Positions 25,979 through 34,862 of a stretch of 53,124 bases of DNA are shown here, in pieces. The notes under the pieces were generated by a model. The model saw nothing but the letters and a program-made list of their open reading frames with translations, did not search any database and was not told where the DNA came from. A program made the position numbers and the translations under genes. How positions within the stretch are numbered: the stretch's first letter is position 1; each line of letters starts with the position of its first letter. Source of the stretch: Acidobacteriota bacterium (lineage in GTDB: Bacteria; Acidobacteriota; Holophagae; Holophagales; Holophagaceae); NCBI GenBank assembly GCA_021802985.1, contig JAJZQW010000009.1, positions 1 to 53,124 on the forward strand. Reading direction: 5' to 3'.

Positions 25979-25996
25979 GGGGGGTCACAGCCCCCC
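25979..25996 (+). other. GC hairpin in pstS leader
   Basis: GGGGGG and CCCCCC form a 6-bp stem with a TCACAG loop between the candidate Pho box and the pstS ribosome-binding site. It lacks a U-run and so is not an obvious terminator. It may stabilise the 5' end of the mRNA. Confidence 0.35.
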
Positions 25997-26026
25997 TTCA
26001 GGCTTGGATCCATGAAGGAGGCACCC

Positions 26027-26872
26027 ATGACATCCCGATCCCTTATCCGCACGGCCTTGACCGTGCTCCTGCTGGCCCCGGCCGCGTTCGCCCAGACCGT
26101 GACCGTCATGGGCTCCACTGCCCTCGGCCCCCTGGTCAAGCAGGCCGCGGAGGACTACATGAAATCCCACCCCGGCGTCCAGATCGCCGTCAGCGGTGGC
26201 GGCTCCATGACGGGCCTCAACCAGGTCGTCAGCGGCGGCTGCACCATCGGCATCTCCGATGTGTATGCGACCCCCGATCAGGACAAGAGCGGCATCCGCA
26301 ACTACAACGTGGTGATCGAGCCGTTCACCCTCATCGCCCACCCCGGCGTGGGCGTGACCAGCCTCAACCCCCAGCAGGCCGAGGACATCTTCACCGGCAA
26401 GGTGACCAACTGGAAGGAAGTCGGCGGCAAGGACCAGAAGGTCGTCCGCGTGAACCGGCCCACGTCCTCTGGCACCCGCGCCGTTCAGCAGATGACCGTC
26501 CTGCACGGCAAGGCATTCAGCAACAACCAGCTGATCCAGGATTCCTCGGGCGCCGTGGCCAACACCGTGGCCACCACCCAGGGTGCTGTCTCCTTCATCG
26601 AGCTGGATTTCCTCAATCGCAGCAACGGCCGCTTCGCCGGTATCGCCTATAACGGGGCTTCCTGCACCAAGGCCGATGTCAGCTCCGGGAAGTACCCGCT
26701 CTTCTCCTTCGGCCACGCCTACACCCACCCCGGCAAGACGGACCCCAAGGTGCTCAAGGTCGCCGAGGACTTCCTGGCCTACATGCTGAGCCCGAAGTTC
26801 CAGGACACCACCGTGCTCAAGGCCGGCTACATGCCGGTGGCCTACGCCAAGTCCCTGAAGACCAAGCTCTGA
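26027..26872 (+). CDS. pstS: Phosphate ABC transporter substrate-binding protein
   Basis: A 281-aa periplasmic phosphate-binding protein of the high-affinity Pst system. A Sec signal peptide covers about residues 1-23 (cleavage after AFA). Ligand-site motifs are GSTALGPLV, VSGGGSMTGL, TNWKEVGG and RPTSSGTR. The ATG at 26027 is preferred over one 15 nt upstream because AAGGAG lies 6 nt before it and the other has no ribosome-binding site. It opens pstSCAB-phoU-phoB and probably answers to PhoB. A hairpin after its stop may keep its mRNA more abundant than that of the permeases. Confidence 0.96.
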   Translation: MTSRSLIRTALTVLLLAPAAFAQTVTVMGSTALGPLVKQAAEDYMKSHPGVQIAVSGGGSMTGLNQVVSGGCTIGISDVYATPDQDKSGIRNYNVVIEPFTLIAHPGVGVTSLNPQQAEDIFTGKVTNWKEVGGKDQKVVRVNRPTSSGTRAVQQMTVLHGKAFSNNQLIQDSSGAVANTVATTQGAVSFIELDFLNRSNGRFAGIAYNGASCTKADVSSGKYPLFSFGHAYTHPGKTDPKVLKVAEDFLAYMLSPKFQDTTVLKAGYMPVAYAKSLKTKL

Positions 26873-26898
26873 TCATCCTTTCGACGCTTGCTCGACGT

Positions 26899-26920
26899 CA
26901 CCCGGCGCCCCTGCCGGGTG
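26899..26920 (+). other. Intercistronic hairpin between pstS and pstC
   Basis: A perfect 8-bp stem CACCCGGC/GCCGGGTG with a 6-nt loop, 27 nt after the pstS stop and 22 nt before the pstC start. There is no U-run. Such hairpins after binding-protein genes often protect the upstream mRNA or cause partial termination; which applies here cannot be read from sequence. Confidence 0.45.
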
Positions 26921-26942
26921 ATGCCATGTAAAGGCGAGACTG

Positions 26943-27983
26943 ATGCCACACGCCCCCGATACCCTGCTCGATCTCCCCTCCAGCACGACCCAAACCGTGC
27001 CGGAGGGGCCTGCCTTGGAAGCCGCCAGCCGAGAACCCGCCTTCCGGCACAGCCGGGCCCAACGGCTGGCGGATCGCTGGGCGCATCTGGTGTTCCTGGC
27101 CTGCGGCCTGCTCGTGGTGGCCCTCATCGGCGGGATCCTGTACTTCCTCGCCGCCCGGGGCGTTGGGGCCTTCATCCCCCTCGCCGGGAACACCGACAAG
27201 GTGCTCACCCTGCGGGAAGTCTTCCTCTCGACCAACTGGGATCCCAACGCCGGCAAGTTCGGGATCCTTCCCTTCATCGCGGGGTCGCTCACCGTGACGG
27301 GCCTCGCCCTCCTGATCGCCGCCCCGACCGGCATCCTCGCCAGCATCTTCATCGCCAAGATTGCGCCCAACTGGATGAAGACCCTGATGCGCCAGGTGAT
27401 GGATCTCCTGGTCGGCATCCCTTCCGTGGTCTACGGCATCTTCGGGCTCATGGTGGTCCTGCCCTGGGTGAGCGGGAAGTGGCTCTCGGATTCCCCAGCG
27501 GCGGGCTTCGCGGTATCCGCCGCCATCCTTGCCGTCATGATCGTTCCCACCATCGTGAGCCTCGCCACAGACGCCTTTGAATCCCTGCCCCTCAGCCTGG
27601 ACGAGGGCTCCCAGGCCCTCGGTTCCACCCGCTGGCAGGCCATCTGGCATGTCCTCATCCCCGCGGCCCGGGCGCGCCTGCTGACGGCCACGGTGCTCGG
27701 GCTGGGGCGCGCCATCGGCGAGGCCATGGCCATCCAGATGGTCATCGGGAACAACCCCCAGTGGATCGCCCTCATGCGCCAGTCCACCGACCAGACGCCG
27801 GTGCTCCGCCTCCTCTTCACACCCGCCGCCACCCTCACCACGGAACTGGTCCAGGAGCTGCCGAACACCGCCGCTGGGTCTACCTGGAACAACGTGCTGT
27901 TCGCCATGGGCCTGCTGCTCTATCTGATGACCATGCTGATCATCCTGGCGACGCGCCGGCTCAGCCAGCGAAGGGAGGCCTGA
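26943..27983 (+). CDS. pstC: Phosphate ABC transporter permease PstC
   Basis: A 346-aa inner-membrane permease. An N-terminal cytoplasmic stretch of about 45 residues precedes TM1 (VFLACGLLVVALIGGILYFLA). Five further hydrophobic segments and the ABC-permease EAA-type loop (EGSQALGSTRWQAIWHVLIPAARAR) are visible. Its C-terminal stop overlaps the pstA start (TGATG). It forms the membrane channel with PstA. Confidence 0.95.
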   Translation: MPHAPDTLLDLPSSTTQTVPEGPALEAASREPAFRHSRAQRLADRWAHLVFLACGLLVVALIGGILYFLAARGVGAFIPLAGNTDKVLTLREVFLSTNWDPNAGKFGILPFIAGSLTVTGLALLIAAPTGILASIFIAKIAPNWMKTLMRQVMDLLVGIPSVVYGIFGLMVVLPWVSGKWLSDSPAAGFAVSAAILAVMIVPTIVSLATDAFESLPLSLDEGSQALGSTRWQAIWHVLIPAARARLLTATVLGLGRAIGEAMAIQMVIGNNPQWIALMRQSTDQTPVLRLLFTPAATLTTELVQELPNTAAGSTWNNVLFAMGLLLYLMTMLIILATRRLSQRREA

Positions 27984-28861
27984 TGCCCGCGCCGCTGCCC
28001 TTCCGCCCCCGCCGCTTTGCCCGCCTCACCGACCAAGTCATGCGGGTGGGCCTATGGGGACTCGCCGCGGCCTTCATCGCCGTCCTGCTGGTGTTCGTCG
28101 GGGTGATCCTCAAACAGGGTTGGCCCGTGCTCCACCTCGGGTTCCTCACCCGGATGCCCGAGACCCTGGACGCCGGTGGCGGCATCAAGCCCGAGATCTT
28201 CAACTCCCTCTACCTGGTGGCCCTCTCCCTGGCGATCGCCCTGCCCATCGGGCTGGGCGCCGGCATCTACATGGCGGAGTATGCCGGCCAGGGACGGGCC
28301 CTGCGCTTCCTCCGCCTCTGCATCGAGACGCTGGCCGCCACCCCTTCCATCGTCCTGGCCCTGTTCGGCATGATCGTGTTCGTCCAGATGATGGGCTGGA
28401 GCTTCTCCATCCGCTCCGGGGCCGTCACCCTGGCCCTGCTCAACATTCCGGTCATCACCCGGGTGACGGAAGTAAGCCTGCTCGGAGTGCCCCGTGAGCT
28501 CATGGAAGCCAGCTACGGGCTGGGTGCCACCAAGCTCCAGACCATCCTGAAGGTGGCCCTCCCCTACGCGGCCACGGGGATCCTCACCGGCCTGGTCCTC
28601 ACCGCCGGCCGGGCCTTCGGCGAGAGCGCCATTCTGGTGTTCACGGCGGGAACGAACACCAGCCAGGTCTTCCCCGACTTCCGCCTCACCGTTCCCGGCG
28701 AGACCCTTTCCGTCCACCTCTGGTACGTGACGTCCGATGGAACCCTGCCGGACGCCCGGGAGATTGCAGCCGGCACCGCGGCGGTGATGATTGTGGTATT
28801 GCTCGCATTGAACCTGCTGGTCCGCTTCCTGGACCGTGCCATCCGCCGACGGACCCGTTGA
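27983..28861 (+). CDS. pstA: Phosphate ABC transporter permease PstA
   Basis: A 292-aa permease with six predicted TM segments, the first at about 24-45. The EAA loop reads [23 protein letters not shown], and [21 protein letters not shown] follows, typical for PstA. AGGGAGG lies before the ATG, which overlaps the pstC stop by one base. Its own stop overlaps the pstB ATG in the same TGATG manner. Confidence 0.95.
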   Translation: MPAPLPFRPRRFARLTDQVMRVGLWGLAAAFIAVLLVFVGVILKQGWPVLHLGFLTRMPETLDAGGGIKPEIFNSLYLVALSLAIALPIGLGAGIYMAEYAGQGRALRFLRLCIETLAATPSIVLALFGMIVFVQMMGWSFSIRSGAVTLALLNIPVITRVTEVSLLGVPRELMEASYGLGATKLQTILKVALPYAATGILTGLVLTAGRAFGESAILVFTAGTNTSQVFPDFRLTVPGETLSVHLWYVTSDGTLPDAREIAAGTAAVMIVVLLALNLLVRFLDRAIRRRTR

Positions 28862-29643
28862 TGCTCAGTCCCCAGACTCCCATAACCAAGCCCGTCAAGC
28901 TGTCCGTCCGGGACATGGACTTCCGCTATGGCGAAAAGAAGGTGCTGGATGGCCTCTCCATGGACATCCAAGCGGAGCGGGTCACCGCCATCATCGGCCC
29001 CAGCGGCTGCGGCAAGAGCACCTTCCTGAAGTGCTTCAACCGCATCCATGAGGTGTCCAGCGCGGTCAAGGTCACCGGGGACATCAAGATCGACGGGGTG
29101 GACATCTATCGCGGCGGCATCGATGAAGTGGACCTCCGGCGCCGCGTGGGCATGGTCTTCCAGAAGCCCAACCCCTTTCCCAAGTCCATCTACGAGAACG
29201 TGGCCTTTGGCCCCCGGCTCTTCGGCGTGAAGGACCGGACCACCCTGGACGGCCTTGTCGAGAGCGCCCTCCGCAAGGCGGCGCTCTGGGAAGAGGTGAA
29301 GGACCGGCTCAAGGAGAGCGCCACGGGGATGAGCGGAGGCCAGCAGCAGCGCCTCTGCATCGCCCGGGCCCTGGCCGTGAATCCCGAGGTCCTGCTCATG
29401 GACGAGCCCTGCTCCGCCCTGGACCCCATCGCCACCGCCAAGATCGAGGAGCTCATCTTCGAGCTCAAGGAAAACCTCACCATCGTCATCGTCACCCACA
29501 ACATGCAGCAGGCGGCACGGGTGAGCGACTACACGGCCTTCTTCTGGCTGGGCAAACTGATCGAAATGGACCTCACCGAGCGGATCTTCACCACCCCTCG
29601 GGAACGGATGACGGAAGACTACCTGACCGGGAGATTCGGCTGA
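28861..29643 (+). CDS. pstB: Phosphate ABC transporter ATP-binding protein
   Basis: A 260-aa ATPase energising phosphate import. Walker A is GPSGCGKST, the signature [15 protein letters not shown], Walker [14 protein letters not shown], and the switch His lies in [10 protein letters not shown]. The FQKPNPFP block is characteristic of PstB. Start and stop both overlap neighbours by one base (TGATG), so translation of pstA-pstB-phoU is probably coupled. Confidence 0.97.
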   Translation: MLSPQTPITKPVKLSVRDMDFRYGEKKVLDGLSMDIQAERVTAIIGPSGCGKSTFLKCFNRIHEVSSAVKVTGDIKIDGVDIYRGGIDEVDLRRRVGMVFQKPNPFPKSIYENVAFGPRLFGVKDRTTLDGLVESALRKAALWEEVKDRLKESATGMSGGQQQRLCIARALAVNPEVLLMDEPCSALDPIATAKIEELIFELKENLTIVIVTHNMQQAARVSDYTAFFWLGKLIEMDLTERIFTTPRERMTEDYLTGRFG

Positions 29644-30308
29644 TGCGGCTATTCGACACTGAACTCAAGAACCTCCGGGACGGCATCATGGCCATGGCCG
29701 GCCTTGCGGAGGAGATGATCGAGCTGACCATCCAGGCCCTCGCGGAGCGGTCCTCGGCCAAAGCGGACCGGGTGAACGAGCTGGACCGCCAGCTGGACGA
29801 GTGGGAACTGAAGCTGGACCAGCTCTGCGTGGACCTCCTGGCCCTCCATTCCCCGGCGGCCACGGACCTGCGCCTGATTGCCTCCAGCCTGAAGATCATC
29901 CCCGAGATGGAACGCATCGGGGACCACTGCTGCAACATCGCCCGCCGGGCGCCCTTTGTGCATCCTCCGATCCTGTCGGAGGGCAGTCTGGAGCGCCTGG
30001 GGCAGGAAACCCGCGGCATGGTGCGCCGGGCCGTGGATGCGTTTGTGGGCCACGACGCCGCCCTGGCCCGCGCCGTCATCCAGAATGACGACACCGTGGA
30101 CGAGCTGTATGGCCAGATCTACCGGGAACTGCTCCGGATCATGCTGGCGGATCCTCTCTGCATCGAGCGCGCCAGCCACCTGATCCTGGTCATCAAGAAC
30201 TGGGAGCGCATCGCGGACCAGGCCACCAACATCGCCGAGGAGGTCCTTTACATTCTCGAGGGCCGCAGCGCGAAGCATCCCTACCTCCGCGGCAATGAAG
30301 TAGAGTAG
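29643..30308 (+). CDS. phoU: Phosphate signalling protein PhoU
   Basis: A 221-aa all-helical protein with two PhoU three-helix repeats. Metal-cluster motifs of the E/DxxxD type are seen in LRLIASSLKIIPEMERIGDHCCNIA and again in LILVIKNWERIADQATNIAEEV. It links Pst transporter activity to the PhoR/PhoB pair, normally repressing the regulon when phosphate is plentiful. It is followed after 3 nt by phoB. Confidence 0.96.
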   Translation: MRLFDTELKNLRDGIMAMAGLAEEMIELTIQALAERSSAKADRVNELDRQLDEWELKLDQLCVDLLALHSPAATDLRLIASSLKIIPEMERIGDHCCNIARRAPFVHPPILSEGSLERLGQETRGMVRRAVDAFVGHDAALARAVIQNDDTVDELYGQIYRELLRIMLADPLCIERASHLILVIKNWERIADQATNIAEEVLYILEGRSAKHPYLRGNEVE

Positions 30309-30311
30309 CCC

Positions 30312-31022
30312 ATGCCGCACATCCTCCTCCTCGAAGACGACACCGAGATCCGTCTCGGTCTGGAGCAGCATCTCCGGCGTGAAGGCTTCAGCATTGTCGC
30401 CGTGGGCACCGGTCATGAGGCCCTTCAGGCCGTCGCCACTGCCGGTCAGGGGCCTCGCCTGGACGCGGCCCTCCTCGACCTGAGCCTGCCGGATATGGAT
30501 GGCCTGGATGTGCTCCGGGCCATCCGCGCCGACCAGGTGCACCGTGGGCTTCCCGTGCTGCTGGTGACCGCACGCAACGAGGAGATCGACCGGGTGCTGG
30601 GCCTGGAACTGGGCGCCGACGACTACATTTCGAAGCCCTTCTCCGCCCGGGAGCTGGCCGCCCGGCTCCGCGCGATCCTGCGGCGGGCCGTGCCGGTCGA
30701 GACGCCCGAGCGGCCGCCCCAGCTCAGCTTCGGCCCCATCACCGTGGATCTGGACATGCACACGGCGCGGGTGGATGGACAGCTGTTGGACCTGACCCGC
30801 CGCGAGTTCGAGCTGCTCGCCTACTTCCTGAAGAACCCCCGCCGAGTGCTCACCCGGGAGAAGATCCTCCAGCAGGTCTGGGGCCTGGAATACCTCGGCG
30901 AGAGCCGGACCATCGACGCCCATGTCCGCCGGGTCCGTTCCAAGCTCGGGGAGGCCGCCGCGGCTCATATCGAGACCGTCGTGGGGGTGGGCTACCGGCT
31001 CGGCGGTCCCGCCGGCGGTTGA
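30312..31022 (+). CDS. phoB: OmpR/PhoB-family response regulator (PhoB)
   Basis: A 236-aa regulator. The receiver domain (1-120) has Glu8/Asp9/Asp10, phospho-acceptor Asp56, the VTARN Thr and the SKP Lys. The winged-helix DNA-binding domain (about 135-230) has LTRREFELLAYFLKNPRRVLTREKILQQVWG and the wing VGVGYRLGG. Its place after phoU and beside a PAS-type kinase gene supports PhoB. It probably binds the 11-bp-spaced repeats upstream of pstS and of the DUF47-pit genes. Its 3' end overlaps convergent phoR by 31 nt, which is unusual because phoB and phoR normally share one operon. Confidence 0.9.
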   Translation: MPHILLLEDDTEIRLGLEQHLRREGFSIVAVGTGHEALQAVATAGQGPRLDAALLDLSLPDMDGLDVLRAIRADQVHRGLPVLLVTARNEEIDRVLGLELGADDYISKPFSARELAARLRAILRRAVPVETPERPPQLSFGPITVDLDMHTARVDGQLLDLTRREFELLAYFLKNPRRVLTREKILQQVWGLEYLGESRTIDAHVRRVRSKLGEAAAAHIETVVGVGYRLGGPAGG

Positions 31023-32356
31023 TCCTGCAGGAGGGGCAGCATGACCCGGAACCGCGCCCCTTTGCCGGGACGGCTCTCGACGGTCACCTCGCCCCCCATC
31101 AGCCGGCAGAGGTGTTTCACGATGGCCAAACCCAGGCCTGTGCCCGGTTTGCTCTTGGCCCCCTGGGCCCGGTAGAACCGCTCGAAGATCCGCCCCTGCT
31201 CGGCCTCGGGAATGCCCGGGCCAAGATCCGAGACTTCCCACAGCTGGCCTCGCGAGGACACCTCGACCCGCAGGTTCACCGTGCCGCCCGCCGGGCTGAA
31301 CTTGACCGCGTTGGAAATGAGGTTCTCCAGAATCTGGCTCAGGCGGAGGGGATCGGCCATCAGGACCATGCCCTCTGGAGCCTCCTTGCGGATCTCCAGC
31401 GTCACGCCAGAAGCGCTGTGGCGGGTCCGGTAGTCACGCTCGACCGAAACCAGGAAGGCATCCAGGTCCAGACGCACCGGTTCGAGCCGCAGGGCCCCGC
31501 TCTCGATGCGGCTCAGCTCGGAGAGGTCCCCCAGGAGCAGGGCCAGGCGGTCCACGGAGCGGAGAATGGATTGCGTGCTGGCTTGCGCGGACTCCGGCAG
31601 CTGCTCTTCCTGCAGATTCTCGGCGGCGATGCGGATGGCGGTCGCCGGCGTCTTCAATTCATGGCTCACGTTCGAGATGAACTTCTGCCGCGTAGTCTCC
31701 AGGGCCTCCTGCCGGGTGACGTCATCCAGGGTGAGCAGGACCCCGGCCACCGCCCCCGAGGGCGCGAACGGGATGGCCCGCACCCGCAGCGTCCGGACGG
31801 CCCGGGTCAGGCGCCATTCCGAGGGCACACCCAGGTAGGCCCGCTGAATGGCCACCGGGCTCTCCGGGTCCTGAAAGACGGATCCCGCACGCATTCCCGG
31901 CGCCAGGGGAGCACCCAGCCCCAGCAGCCGCTGAGCGGCGGGATTGTAGGTCTCCAGGCTTCCCCCTGGTCCGAACAGGAGCACCCCCTCCTCCAGCCGC
32001 GTCATGATGCTGCGCAGCAGCTGGTCCTCGCGGGTCGCCCGTTCCTTGAGGTCCAGGTTCTCCTGCTCCAGGGCGGACCAGGCCCCGGGGAGATCCTCGA
32101 AGGCCATGGGCCGGGCCTCCCGCAGGAGCTGGCCCAGCGGCTCCGCCACGAGCCGGACCTGCCAGCGCGCCATGAGCACCAGGACGAAGGCGAGTGTGCC
32201 TAGCAATCCGAGGGTCCAGACGACCGAGGCTCCCTTATGGAGGCCCATGCCCAGACCCACGCCCAGGAAGAGCATGGCCCCCAGGCAAAGGATCGCCCGG
32301 CCCATGAAGGCGGGCAGCCCGGTATCGCGTTGACTGGAGGGGTCCTGCTGGTCCAT
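30992..32356 (-). CDS. phoR: Phosphate regulon sensor histidine kinase (PhoR-like)
   Basis: 454 aa. Two closely spaced TM segments (about 20-39 and 46-64) leave almost no periplasmic domain, as in PhoR proteins that sense through Pst/PhoU. A PAS domain covers about 110-215. HisKA has His232 in NVSHELKTPA, and the HATPase has N-box NLISNAVKF, G1 DLGPGIP and G2 GTGLGLAIV. An ATG at 32356 is used; an in-frame GTG 24 nt upstream has no ribosome-binding site either. It is convergent with phoB and divergent from the DUF47-pit pair, with a candidate Pho box in the shared upstream region. Confidence 0.88.
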   Translation of the reverse strand: MDQQDPSSQRDTGLPAFMGRAILCLGAMLFLGVGLGMGLHKGASVVWTLGLLGTLAFVLVLMARWQVRLVAEPLGQLLREARPMAFEDLPGAWSALEQENLDLKERATREDQLLRSIMTRLEEGVLLFGPGGSLETYNPAAQRLLGLGAPLAPGMRAGSVFQDPESPVAIQRAYLGVPSEWRLTRAVRTLRVRAIPFAPSGAVAGVLLTLDDVTRQEALETTRQKFISNVSHELKTPATAIRIAAENLQEEQLPESAQASTQSILRSVDRLALLLGDLSELSRIESGALRLEPVRLDLDAFLVSVERDYRTRHSASGVTLEIRKEAPEGMVLMADPLRLSQILENLISNAVKFSPAGGTVNLRVEVSSRGQLWEVSDLGPGIPEAEQGRIFERFYRAQGAKSKPGTGLGLAIVKHLCRLMGGEVTVESRPGKGARFRVMLPLLQDQPPAGPPSR

Positions 32357-32409
32357 GGTTTCAGACCTTACACCGCCCACATCCAGGCAGGACAGGCCTT
32401 TTCAGTCAA

Positions 32410-32445
32410 TTTACGCTCCAGTTACAAGTCCGATCCAGCTACATT
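32410..32445 (+). promoter_or_regulatory. Candidate PhoB-activated promoter of DUF47-pit
   Basis: TTTACG (32410-32415) and GTTACA (32421-32426) are direct half-sites 11 bp apart. TACATT (32440-32445), a fair -10, follows at the distance expected for a Pho box replacing the -35. It would give a leader of about 20 nt with GGAG before the DUF47 start. It lies in the region shared with divergent phoR, so it could affect both genes. Confidence 0.5.
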
Positions 32446-32470
32446 GGGAGCGGTGTCTTTTGGAGCGGCC

Positions 32471-33118
32471 ATGTCCCTGAATGCCTTGATGCGCTGGTTG
32501 AAACCCCGGGAAATGGTCTTCTTTGATCTGCTGGAATCCGCCACGGGCAACGTCTACCAGGCCGCCCAGCTCTTCGACCGGGAGATCCGCAGCGGAGACC
32601 CCGTCCGTTTTGCCGAACTCCGGCGCCAGATGAAGGACTTCGAACACATCGGCGATGACCTGACGCATGAAATCCTCGACCGGCTGAACCACACCTTCGT
32701 CACGCCGATCGAACGGGAGGACATCTTCCACCTGGCCCATGCCATCGACGATGTCGTGGATCGCATCCATGCCGTCTGCGAACGGCTCATCCTCTATCGC
32801 ATCTCCGCCGTGATGCCCGCCGTGACCGAGATCAGCTCGATCCTGGTCGAAGGCGCCGGGGAACTGCTGCACCTGGTCCGCGCCCTGCGGAACATGTCCA
32901 ACGGCAAGGAGATCCGCGACCGCATCCGGCGCGTCCACACCCTGGAGAACAAGGCGGATTCCATCTACCACGCCGCCCTGGCCCAGATCTTCGAGGATCC
33001 GAAGGATCCCATCGAGCTCATCAAATGGAAGGAGATCCTGGAGCAGGTCGAGGATGCCACCGACAAGGTCGAGCTGGTGGCCAAGGTCGTGGGCTCCACG
33101 GTCATGAAGAACGCCTGA
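32471..33118 (+). CDS. DUF47 / PhoU-like Pit accessory protein
   Basis: A 215-aa helical protein of the DUF47 family (TIGR00153-type), distantly related to PhoU and commonly encoded beside PiT phosphate transporters. It begins FFDLLESATGNVYQAAQLF and has helical blocks with FEHIGDDLTHEILDRLN and HAIDDVVDRIHAV. The ATG with GGAG 5 nt upstream is chosen; an upstream in-frame GTG is possible. Seven nt separate it from pit. It probably regulates PiT, by analogy with PhoU and Pst. Confidence 0.92.
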   Translation: MSLNALMRWLKPREMVFFDLLESATGNVYQAAQLFDREIRSGDPVRFAELRRQMKDFEHIGDDLTHEILDRLNHTFVTPIEREDIFHLAHAIDDVVDRIHAVCERLILYRISAVMPAVTEISSILVEGAGELLHLVRALRNMSNGKEIRDRIRRVHTLENKADSIYHAALAQIFEDPKDPIELIKWKEILEQVEDATDKVELVAKVVGSTVMKNA

Positions 33119-33125
33119 GGATTCC

Positions 33126-34121
33126 ATGATCCTCTCCCTGGTCATCATCGTCCTTCTGGCCCTGTCGTTCGACTACATCAACGGCTTCCACGACACCGCC
33201 AATGCCATCGCCACCGTGGTCTCCACGGGCGTCCTGTCCGCCCGGAAGGCCGTCCTGATGGCCGGCGTCCTGAATTTCGGGGGCGCCCTCATGGGCGTCG
33301 AGGTCGCCACGACCATCGCCAAGGGCATTGCCGAAAGCAGCCTCGTTGTCCCGGCCGTGGTGGTCGCCGCCCTCCTCTCCGCCATCGTCTGGAACCTCAT
33401 CACCTGGTGGTTCGGCATCCCGTCGAGTTCCAGCCACGCCCTGGTGGGGGGCCTGGCGGGGGCCGTGGTGGCCCATGCCGGCCGGAGCGCGCTCCACACC
33501 GCCAAGCTCGAGGAGGTGGCGACCTTCCTCGTGGTATCGCCCATCCTGGGCTTCTTCATCGCCATGGTCCTCATCCTCGCCCTTCTCTGGATCTGCCGGC
33601 GCATGATCGGACAACGGGTCAACTTCGCCTTCCGCAAGCTCCAGCTCGTCTCCGCAGGAGCGATGGCCTTCGCCCACGGGACCAATGACGCCCAGAAGTC
33701 CATGGGCATCATCGCCCTGGCGCTCATCACCTATGGCAAGCTGGCCGCTCATGGCAGCAGTGTGGACGTACCCATATGGGTGAAGCTCGCCTGCGCCATG
33801 GCCATGGGCTTCGGGACCCTGTCCGGCGGCTGGAAGATCATCCGCACCATGGGGACCAAGATCGTCAAGCTCCGCCCCATCCATGGCTTCGCCGCGGAGA
33901 CCTCCTCGGCCATCGTCATCCTGGCCGCCGCGCACATGGGAATCCCCGTGAGCACGACCCATGTCATCGCGGGCTCCATCATGGGCGTCGGCACCAGCAC
34001 GAATGTCTCCGCCGTACGCTGGGGCATCGCCGGCAACATGGTGGTGGCCTGGGTGTTGACCATCCCCGTCAGCGCGCTGCTGGCCGGCGGCTTTTTCAAG
34101 CTTGTCGCGCCCTATTTCTGA
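33126..34121 (+). CDS. pit: PiT-family inorganic phosphate transporter
   Basis: A 331-aa low-affinity, ion-coupled phosphate permease with about ten hydrophobic segments. The two inverted PHO4 signature repeats are clear: FDYINGFHDTANAIA near the N-terminus and FAHGTNDAQKSMG in the middle. IPSSSSHALVGG and IPVSTTHVIAGSI are the paired SSTH-like loops. It complements the Pst system encoded 4 kb upstream. The length suits the short bacterial PiT class. Confidence 0.95.
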   Translation: MILSLVIIVLLALSFDYINGFHDTANAIATVVSTGVLSARKAVLMAGVLNFGGALMGVEVATTIAKGIAESSLVVPAVVVAALLSAIVWNLITWWFGIPSSSSHALVGGLAGAVVAHAGRSALHTAKLEEVATFLVVSPILGFFIAMVLILALLWICRRMIGQRVNFAFRKLQLVSAGAMAFAHGTNDAQKSMGIIALALITYGKLAAHGSSVDVPIWVKLACAMAMGFGTLSGGWKIIRTMGTKIVKLRPIHGFAAETSSAIVILAAAHMGIPVSTTHVIAGSIMGVGTSTNVSAVRWGIAGNMVVAWVLTIPVSALLAGGFFKLVAPYF

Positions 34122-34325
34122 GCGCCGGATTTCACCGGGAAGTTCCGCGTCCGGCATGCGTCCGTCATCCCGGCGACCGATCCTTTCAGACCCGGGCAGG
34201 TGAATTCCCGGGGCGGTAGAAATCCGTCACCGCGCCGTACCGCCTTGTTGCCGAGGAATTGCCCCGTGGGCCACGGGGATGTCATGGTCACGACCGACCC
34301 TGGTACCACACCAGGGAGGCCTGCC
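34122..34325 (+). promoter_or_regulatory. Structured intergenic leader before the GNAT-PlsC operon
   Basis: 204 nt without a supported gene. It contains CCCGGG..CCCGGG (34191-34212), a perfect 7-bp hairpin CCCCGTG/CACGGGG with a GGC loop (34262-34278), and a second 7-bp hairpin CCCTGGT/ACCAGGG (34298-34316). The last shares four bases with the AGGGAGG ribosome-binding site of the next gene. That arrangement could regulate translation. I do not recognise a known riboswitch class. Confidence 0.4.
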
Positions 34326-34862
34326 ATGACCATCCAGTCCCTAGCCCCACATCCCGAGGGCTCGCGCTACATCGTGCGACCGCTCACCAGCGATGACTTC
34401 CGCCACCTGCGGCGTCTCGAAGCCGAGATCTGGCGCGAGGACGGCAGCGGTGAGCTGTGCCCCCACTACCTGCGCCTCTGCACCGAGCTGTACCGCGACT
34501 GGTGCTTCCTCGCCATGGATGGGGACCGCCCCGCGGGCTACGTCCTCAACTTCGCGAAGGGGAGAACGGCCTACTGCGCGACGCTGGCCGTGCATCCGGA
34601 CTACCAGAAGTCCCGGGTGAACTACCTGCTCATCCGCGCCATGGTGGCCAAGCTGGTGCAGGAGGAGGTCGAGGAGTGCCGCTTCCTGGTGGAACCCGGT
34701 AATACCGATGCCCGCAGCATCCACAACGCCCTGGGCGCCCGGGTGGTCGAGGAAGTCCGGGACTTCTACGGCCCCGGCGACCTTCGCCTCTGGTCGGTCA
34801 TCACCAAGGAGGACCTGGAACGGGTCCGGGCCCGCTACACACGCCTCAAGCTGGTGTCCTGA
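34326..34862 (+). CDS. GNAT-family N-acyltransferase
   Basis: A 178-aa single-domain GNAT protein. The acyl-CoA-binding region includes YCATLAVHPDYQKSRVNYLLIRAM, although the canonical Q/RxxGxG/A loop is degenerate (QKSRVN). The HYLRLCTELYRDWCFLA helix resembles amine-acetylating GNATs. The ATG is chosen for AGGGAGG 6 nt upstream. The stop overlaps the PlsC start (TGATG). Substrate is unknown: the ureohydrolase two genes down suggests a polyamine or amino-acid amine, while the PlsC neighbour would also fit an acyl-lipid role. Confidence 0.8.
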   Translation: MTIQSLAPHPEGSRYIVRPLTSDDFRHLRRLEAEIWREDGSGELCPHYLRLCTELYRDWCFLAMDGDRPAGYVLNFAKGRTAYCATLAVHPDYQKSRVNYLLIRAMVAKLVQEEVEECRFLVEPGNTDARSIHNALGARVVEEVRDFYGPGDLRLWSVITKEDLERVRARYTRLKLVS

